Shown here piece after piece: positions 57,785 through 64,000 of a DNA stretch of 64,000 nucleotides. The notes under the pieces were generated by a model, which saw only the letters and a program-made list of their open reading frames with translations, had not been told where the DNA came from and did not search any database. Each line of letters starts with the position of its first letter. The stretch's first letter is position 1. The translations under genes were made by a program, and so were the position numbers. Origin of the DNA: Byssothecium circinans (lineage: Eukaryota > Ascomycota > Dothideomycetes > Pleosporales > Massarinaceae); NCBI GenBank assembly GCA_010015675.1, contig ML976985.1, forward strand, positions 62,001 through 126,000, given 5' to 3'.

Positions 57785-58891
57785 AAACATTTAGTTGTCT
57801 CCCATAGCGTAATGAAGGAATCAAACATAATCATGTGCGAGCACTTGCACTCGAATCCTGAACATGTCGGAAGGACCCCATAAGCAACAACCAGAAACTA
57901 TTGACTGAACACAAACACCTGACAGCTGAGTAGCACATATAGAGATTCGACCATAGAATTTAAAGCTACCAATCACAGTACTTCAGTCACGGCGGGGTAG
58001 GCTGATCGGAGGTCGCCTTAAACTTCCAGACACGAAAGCAATCCTTCACCGGTCACTAACAACGGCTAGGCTAGCCAACTAGTCAAATGATATCCAGCCC
58101 GGAAATTCACAAAGAAATCGTAAATTTGTAACGACTTTCCCATGCACAAGGTATCCACAAGGCTGAGTGACGTGCATAGCAGTGTGCGGATCAAACATTC
58201 ATTGCACGCCGGTCAACGCATTCGCTTCCCCTATACGAGCGGTTACATTCGGAAGAAGGGGTGCTAACAGAAAGCGGGTAACAGAGGTTACAAAGTGATC
58301 TTCTCGTGAGTGAAGAGAATCCGGTGATACTGTTGCCTCAGAAGTAGCTAATGGCCAATAGCGGAATTGCGGCAGTGCATCCGGAGAGTTTGAATGGGAA
58401 GCAGACATCATAGCTGCGCATCAAGCCTATACAATATCCCGACGATTGGATGGAGTATACGAGAAAGAGGGACTACGTGTCGCTCTCACATCGGTCATGA
58501 GATGTCTGACGTGACAGCCTGAAGGTGCCTAGAGCGTCATGACCCTCCTTTTGAAGAGTCAAAAGGAGGTTACTTCACTGAATAGAGCTTTGGTAACTTT
58601 TCTGCCTCCTTTCCCTCACTCTTGTATTTGATGTTGTCCAGTATTAGTGCTGTACGACACAAGTCTTCCGTACAGTATCTCTGAACTCCAACGGTGGTTT
58701 GACGCATTTTGAAAGTCCAAGGAGGATTAGACGTACCGAAGCTCACTCCTACACAGGCATACGTCAAGAGTCTGGGTACGCAATCCATAATCTACGAAGT
58801 GTATGGCGTTCTCAACGCTAGCACTATCAATTCGGACTTTCGCTAACGTCGAGCTTTGCTGACAGTATTGCTTGGATTCAAACTTGCCGTT
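57785..58891. other. 1.1 kb intergenic containing a strong hairpin
   Basis: AT-rich. The only clear structure is the hairpin at 58544-58569. A CTAAC-like branch site and CTGACAG acceptor-like signal at 58844-58865 sit just before the next ORF and may mark an intron end. Confidence 0.45.
58544..58569. repeat. Perfect 11-bp inverted repeat with 4-base loop
   Basis: CCTCCTTTTGA, loop AGAG, then TCAAAAGGAGG. It would form a stable hairpin in RNA of either strand and could be a transcription end signal, RNA element or cruciform. Fungal genes do not normally need such terminators. Confidence 0.75.
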
Positions 58892-59434
58892 ATGTATGAA
58901 CGCGACGCGTATCAGAACCCTTCGCAAACGAACCTGGAGACCATCTCACCGACCAGGCCGCCTCAGCTGAATAGGACTGTCTGCGGTTGCCAGTGCCGAC
59001 GGGGAAGCCCAGGAGAGGCAGAAGAGGGAGATCCTAACGAGGATGAGGCGTCGACTCTCGTGGCATCGAACGGATCCGACGCCGAAAGTTCTGATGAGCT
59101 GGCCGAAGGTGCAACAGCACTAGCAAATGTGGAGGAACTTCAAGCGCGAATCCGGATGTTCCTCCGCGACATGGAGGGCAATCATCACTTGCCGACAGTC
59201 GATGGCTATGCTTTGTCCTTCAATCACTTCGTTCTGCTCCCGGATTGTGACAATGCTGCCACTAGTACCGAAACCGAACCTGGTAGCGGTGTTCACAGTG
59301 TTACCACACCGGACGAGCGTTCCGTTCATTGCATCTCTCCGGGTCCGGGTCTGGGTACGTGGGCAACTGAAGACGGCCCACGCATCCCGTTTCGTTATCT
59401 TTTTCTGGCGAGGCCGCTCAGACTCACTCCGTAG
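58892..59434 (+). CDS. Hypothetical acidic protein, 5' end uncertain
   Basis: From MYERDAYQNPSQTN the frame gives 180 residues, acidic and Ser/Thr-rich (EAEEGDPNEDEASTLVASNG, SDAESSDELAEGATALANVE). A possible folded part follows (ELQARIRMFLRDMEGNHHLP; GYALSFNHFVLLPD). There is one CGCQCRRG cluster. The frame is open upstream to a likely acceptor (GCTTTGCTGACAG at 58865), so a first exon may exist in 58.5-58.8 kb. No family recognised. Confidence 0.4.
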   Translation: MYERDAYQNPSQTNLETISPTRPPQLNRTVCGCQCRRGSPGEAEEGDPNEDEASTLVASNGSDAESSDELAEGATALANVEELQARIRMFLRDMEGNHHLPTVDGYALSFNHFVLLPDCDNAATSTETEPGSGVHSVTTPDERSVHCISPGPGLGTWATEDGPRIPFRYLFLARPLRLTP

Positions 59435-61534
59435 GGCGGGATGGAGAAATGAAGTTGATTCTGAAGCCAAGGGGTTGAACGTATCATGAGGGAACAGTGA
59501 CACCCTTGAGGAAGAGGGATAGGTTGTGTGCAAGTATTTTGGTGTGTATCATGTTCTGTATTCAACTCTTCAGATTGTTCAGGTCTGGCGTCTCTTGTAT
59601 GAACTTGGAATAGTCGTGGTTGACTGCGTGTGTTCGTATTTGGCGTTACGTCCCTTGTGTGTAAGCTACTGGCACTTGTAGAAAGTTCACCTTCTTTTCC
59701 GAGATCAATGCGACCTCAAACTCAATCTCGCCTCTTCTTGCATCTCATAAGAACATGTATGTGACAAAATCTGGCAACTCTTCTAGTAGACTGAATTTCA
59801 GCAAGATTATTGCAAGACTTTCGACCCAGTGATGTAGCAACATGACGCCTTTGGTTCTGCAAGAACAAGTCTTGAAGTGCCAACAGATGGCTCTCGTTCA
59901 TCGCCCACAGATGCTTGACTCCTTGACGCTTCGGTGGTATCCAAGCTCTTGCACTTCGACGTTTCTAACGCCATGAGTGTCCATTGTGACTTGCTTTTTT
60001 CGTGGCGCTGCATTTTCGACATGGAGGTGCCGCGTGCAGAGTGTTCGCAATGGCATTCCAGGAAACCCGTCAGTCCGATCAATTTTCGTTGCGGGCCGTG
60101 GCTGAATTGGGTTTCCGAGGAATTATCGAAGGGGCTTTGGTAGGGGCCGATTGACGGCACCGCGAGCAGGGTTGTGACGCCCATAAACATGAGCAACTAC
60201 TGCACGGAGTACTACCTTTGTACTTGGATTTTCGAGCTCCAAAAAGAGGCTCGGCGACGGGTTGGCTTCGGATTCGGATGTGGGAAACTGACTGCATCTG
60301 GATTCCGCAGTGTTTCGATGGACATGGATCGAAAATGCAATTCGTTGGGAATCTTCGGTGACCGCATTGACTTCTCTCCAAACGCTCCAGGCCATCTCCA
60401 AAGACAGCGGGCCCGCAATCATCGGCTCGTCTCCGCGTTATTAGCTCATTAACGGAGCACACCGAATTCTAGCAGACGCTTGGGCTCATGGCTTTTCAGT
60501 TCTGTGCTGTGCCCATGTGGTGGGCTGACGCCACCTCAGCTTTGTCTAGGCCAGCATGCCAAACACTGCACTTATCAAGAGCTGCAAAGCTACCCTTTCG
60601 CCTTTGAAGCTATGGAGCGTTGATGGTTTATTATGCTTTCCTTCATTGGAGTTTACCTAGTTGTTGACCTCAAGAAGGGGGAGATATCCCATCCCTGAAG
60701 GCGCGCGGTCCTTCACCCTGCCATAATCAATCGGAGGATCCTTGTCTCAACCCCAAAGGTCCGCGTTCCGACTCCCATCAGCCCACGACCCCTTCGCCCT
60801 GTGCCTGACCTCAGCTTCTACTTGTCTTAAACCTTCCGCTCCCCCACCTGCACCTCTTCGTCTCGTCGCGGCACCACCTCAAGAGCAATCCGACCCCCGT
60901 TAACGTGGGCACGCGATCCGTTACTCGTAGCGGGTCCAGTACGTCATTCACCGTTCCCACGACCGATAATTTCTCTAGCAACGCATTCACATGAAGACCA
61001 TCTTCCGGAAAGTTACCCGCTTTACGAGTTCTTGGTGGTTACTTCTCGAGCCCGACGATAGGTGAGCCAGAGAGTTTGCGATAACCATCGCTCCCTTGAA
61101 CCGACGCTAACGTTGCGACAGTGATAGCGCATGGTGAATTGTCTATCGTACCTCGTCGTATCCTTCTTCTCATAGAGCATTCTACATTGCTCATGAACGA
61201 ATTCGCCCACCGCCTTTTCGACCCCCTCCCGTGCCAGACGTATATAAGGGTGATCCGCATCGCATCACATCACGTACGCAGGAAATTGAAGGGCTTGAGC
61301 GATTGGAGACTCAGAAGTCCAGTGGCGTCTGCACCATTGAGTAGCACCAGGAAAGTGTTGTTGCGCATCGTCGACGTGCTTCCGACATCTCCCGTTCTTC
61401 CCCGCGTTCACCAGGCGGATCCGCTAGCCCAAGAAAGGCCAGCGAGTCCCACAAGTTTGACAACACTAGGCACGTCACCGCTTCCTGTAGTATGAGCATA
61501 GATCTTTGTTCATAATACCGAAAATTGCTCCAAC
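59435..61534. other. 2.1 kb intergenic, no confident gene
   Basis: Aside from the doubtful minus-strand ORF, no gene, RNA or repeat is recognised. The 60700-60960 part is C-rich and may be promoter or leader of the 61535 gene or of an unseen transcript. Confidence 0.45.
59807..60190 (-). CDS. Doubtful small secreted protein ORF
   Basis: A 127-residue frame starting MFMGVTTLLAVPSIGPYQSP, whose start resembles a weak signal sequence, followed by hydrophilic sequence with four or more Cys (LECHCEHSARG, SKCKSLD, ASCCYITG). All three minus-strand frames are open nearby, which lowers the weight of this ORF. Confidence 0.2.
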   Translation of the reverse strand: MFMGVTTLLAVPSIGPYQSPFDNSSETQFSHGPQRKLIGLTGFLECHCEHSARGTSMSKMQRHEKSKSQWTLMALETSKCKSLDTTEASRSQASVGDEREPSVGTSRLVLAEPKASCCYITGSKVLQ

Positions 61535-63565
61535 ATGTCGGTCACGGCCACTACAAGACGCTTCAAGATTGAACCAGTCGAGACGACTTTCAAGTCTTCC
61601 AAAGACTGTCCTCTGGAATTTGGAAGTTCACAACGTCCTAGGAGATTCGTGCCTGAGCCCATAGAGACAAGTTTCAAAACGAGCCGTCGCCTCGCTCCTG
61701 AGCCTCCTGCATCAACTGTCAAAGCGTCAAAGGATCAGGCATACGAAGATGCTGATGGTACGAAGTGCCTACGCAGATGCGCTGGAGAGTCTACAGAAAT
61801 TTCGACTGGGTCGAACTTCCAACCTGAACCTATCCAGGAAGCTGCTAAACCGACGCGTCAGTTTGCGGCGGGTTCCATAGAAACATCGACGAGGTGTAGT
61901 CGCAAGAAGTTTGTGGAGGATTGGAACAGTGAGACAACAAATGCACAGAAGAAGGAGAGGCCTCCCAGGAAGCCCAGGAAGTTTGTGCCGCAACTCGTGG
62001 AGACCGCGCAAAGATCTCGAAGAGCGGGGAGCTCATCACTAAACCTCGAACCGACCGACAGGACGGAAGCAATGCCTGTAGGCTCGCAATCGGCTGGCCT
62101 GCCAGTTCCTTCACCGCCAGCTAATACGCCAACATTCGACTATTCACAGAACCCTCTCTTTGCTGAAATAAGACGGGCGACATCTCCTTTGACCAGACGC
62201 AGGCCCTTGAAACGATTATCACAACACTGTTTTCGCATTCCTGATCTTGATGCGATTGAGTCGTCGGAGTCGGAAGGATCGACTCCGTCGTCGCCCATGT
62301 GCCATTTCGCATACTTTTCTGGGCATGCTCATTCATGTAAAGAACCCACACGTGTGCGAGAAAGTGCTGACGAGAGGACCTCTGGTTACTTGTTGGAGCT
62401 GGCGGCGAAGGCTGCGGAGAAGCAATTACGTGAACAAGCTATGGCGGCGTTTCCAAACGACGACCATCACGAGCCTGTGGACCACTTTGTAGACCGGGAG
62501 GATTCACTCGGTGATGAAGTGAGGTCTCGACGGGAGTCCTCCCACCACGAAGTCAATTGGGAGGTGTTTGCCATACCACAGCATCGGGAGAGAGTTGAAC
62601 AACAGCAAGAGAACGAACGGAACCCGAAAAGAGGACGACAGGCTGAGAGGAGTACGAACGAGGCAGGAGGTAATCCTTGCTATAACGCAGGAACTTTGGT
62701 TAATTCGACGGACAAGGAGAACCTTGGAGGCTACCAAAAAGACAATGAATTGGACTGTATGCGCAAGGAGGCTAGACCCCCGATGCTCGGAAAAGACATC
62801 AAGTTTCCTCGATGCCAATCTCCAGAACCTGCTCGGTTTGACACCACACAGGGCTGTGATGTTGTCCAAAAAGCCATGTGCTACTTGACTGAGCAAAGCC
62901 AACAAGCTGAAAAGGTGGGAGAAAGTCTTTGGTGTGGCAAGGGTAACGGCAAACAGTCCAGCCAGGTGCTCTCACTCTGGGGTGGCTCCAACGCCAGCAG
63001 TCGGTCTCAAAGTCGACAAAGTGGGCTTTGGGGTGGTTGTTGCGCGAGCTCTGGCCTTGATGTACCGAAATGTCCGACAGGCATCCTCACACCCAGCAAG
63101 GAGAGGGGAGACCCGCTCTCGCCGTATCCGACTCCCTCTGCCACGCTGCTACCCCCAACGCCTCCTGCATCTCACGCAGATTTCGCTTGCATCGACGAGA
63201 AGCTTGCCGTAGAGCGTACGATCGACGAAGAGTTTGGTGACGACTTTGTAACACAAGTTTATAACTATTTATCGCTTGGCTACCCTTCCATGGCCCAGCC
63301 ATTTGATGCGGAGTTGTCAAAGATCTCTGGGATCCCAATCTCCGAGCTGCAGCAGGACGACCATCTTGCCGAAGCTAGGGGTTACATACGTCTTGGTATA
63401 GATGGAAACCTTACAGAACAAGAGATCACTGAAGAGTCCTGCATGCGTTGGCGAGCGCTCCGCATCTATATTCGCGAATGGGCGAAGCAGAAACCTGGTA
63501 TGGCTGGTGAGAATATTGCAGGCGGCCTGGGTACCGCCGTGCGAAGAGGTAGTTGGGGCATTTGA
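61535..63565 (+). CDS. 676-residue protein with degenerate N-terminal repeats and a conserved-looking C-terminal domain
   Basis: A single exon from MSVTATTRRFKIEP in CAACATG context. The first 160 residues hold about five or six copies of a degenerate unit, RRFxPEPIETSF (residues 8-19, 36-47, 51-61, 95-104, 108-119, 148-159). The middle is disordered, basic and Gln/Glu-rich. Residues about 555-655 look folded: ERTIDEEFGDDFVTQVYNYL, SLGYPSMAQPFDAELSKISG, RGYIRLGIDGNLTEQEITEE and RWRALRIYIREWAKQKPGM. This last part resembles a domain found in other fungal proteins of unknown role. There are no membrane segments. Function unknown. A scaffold or regulatory protein is speculation. Confidence 0.7.
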   Translation: MSVTATTRRFKIEPVETTFKSSKDCPLEFGSSQRPRRFVPEPIETSFKTSRRLAPEPPASTVKASKDQAYEDADGTKCLRRCAGESTEISTGSNFQPEPIQEAAKPTRQFAAGSIETSTRCSRKKFVEDWNSETTNAQKKERPPRKPRKFVPQLVETAQRSRRAGSSSLNLEPTDRTEAMPVGSQSAGLPVPSPPANTPTFDYSQNPLFAEIRRATSPLTRRRPLKRLSQHCFRIPDLDAIESSESEGSTPSSPMCHFAYFSGHAHSCKEPTRVRESADERTSGYLLELAAKAAEKQLREQAMAAFPNDDHHEPVDHFVDREDSLGDEVRSRRESSHHEVNWEVFAIPQHRERVEQQQENERNPKRGRQAERSTNEAGGNPCYNAGTLVNSTDKENLGGYQKDNELDCMRKEARPPMLGKDIKFPRCQSPEPARFDTTQGCDVVQKAMCYLTEQSQQAEKVGESLWCGKGNGKQSSQVLSLWGGSNASSRSQSRQSGLWGGCCASSGLDVPKCPTGILTPSKERGDPLSPYPTPSATLLPPTPPASHADFACIDEKLAVERTIDEEFGDDFVTQVYNYLSLGYPSMAQPFDAELSKISGIPISELQQDDHLAEARGYIRLGIDGNLTEQEITEESCMRWRALRIYIREWAKQKPGMAGENIAGGLGTAVRRGSWGI

Positions 63566-64000
63566 TTTCCGTCCCCTTTCTTTCTTAATTATCGTCGTCG
63601 GTTTAGCGGATACATTTAGCGGATTTTTGATTTCTTGTCTTGCTATTTCACAAGGCTGTAGTTCTTTCGCTATCTCTTTATGGTTGCTGTATTTGGCGTT
63701 CGCGCAAGACGGGGACGACAAGGTATGAGGCATATGAGTGTAAATCGGGTTGTTCTTTCAATCGTTGATTGATAGCAGTACTTCTTTGTAATTGGCATAA
63801 TCGCTCCTTTTCTTGAGCGGCTTTCGCCCAACAGCCGTTCCAACGCTCCGACAAATGTATGTATTTATTTTATTCGCACTTAAGACGGAACTGATTCCAT
63901 CTAGAGTCTTCTGGTATTGACCGTTGACATCTCAATTCACTCTTAATTCCGCTTGATGCCTACCCATCGAGCAGTTGAAACTAGAAAAGCGACTGGAGCA
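63566..64000. other. 3' flank to window end, nothing recognised
   Basis: AT-rich after the 61535 gene. Likely 3' UTR followed by intergenic sequence. Confidence 0.45.

Noticed and set aside
1..64000. tRNA, rRNA, CRISPR, transposon or biosynthetic cluster
   Set aside because: No T-loop/acceptor-stem combinations, direct-repeat arrays, transposase or reverse-transcriptase motifs, or clustered biosynthetic enzymes were seen by eye. A tRNAscan or repeat search could still find small ones.

Overview
The window is nuclear DNA of a filamentous ascomycete (Pezizomycotina). A Dothideomycete is my best guess, but that is inference from protein character and not tested. The evidence is compact genes about every 2 kb on both strands, short GT-AG introns (mostly 46-70 nt) often with CTAAC-like branch sites, pyrimidine-rich leaders before start codons, and families such as Tvp38, arg-13/Ort1, Cgr1, Mnn10, TFIID subunits and a GPI-anchored serine-rich wall protein. 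I see no bacterial operons, phage genes, CRISPR array, rRNA, convincing tRNA or intact transposon. Exon joins were worked out by hand from splice signals and reading-frame continuity. Each of the main multi-exon models closes to a whole number of codons.

0-14 kb: FAHD1-like acylpyruvase (+), a coiled-coil protein (-), a CCCH zinc-finger/Smr RNA-binding protein (-), Tvp38 (+), mitochondrial ATP synthase alpha (-, 7 exons, one unusually long intron), an Mpo1/DUF962 protein (-) divergent from RNA polymerase II subunit Rpb7 (+).

14-31 kb: vacuolar-type dipeptidyl aminopeptidase (+), NAD(P)HX dehydratase (+), a metallo-beta-lactamase-fold lactonase-like enzyme (-), a disordered protein (+), a zinc-finger regulator (+), a decayed membrane-protein gene with about eight nonsense codons (+), a small hydrophilic protein (-), then TAF3-like (-) and TAF7 (+), two TFIID subunits sharing a 288 bp divergent promoter.

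31-49 kb: a GPI-anchored wall protein (-) with a clear TATA promoter, a phosphate-type MFS transporter (-), a 1093-residue single-pass membrane protein (-), the Golgi mannosyltransferase Mnn10 (+), and a tail-anchored-like membrane protein (+). The gaps are long (1.4-2.3 kb).

49-64 kb: a candidate two-exon microgene (+), peroxisomal membrane protein 4 (-), mitochondrial ornithine carrier (-) divergent from rRNA-processing Cgr1 (+), a coiled-coil membrane protein (+), a perfect 11-bp-stem hairpin, two weak ORFs, and a 676-residue protein with degenerate N-terminal repeats (+).

Most genes are independent housekeeping genes, with no biosynthetic cluster. The observations most worth a second look are the promoter-like structure inside ATP1 intron 5, the TAF3/TAF7 pair, the decayed gene at 25.9-27.4 kb and the unexplained hairpin at 58.5 kb.
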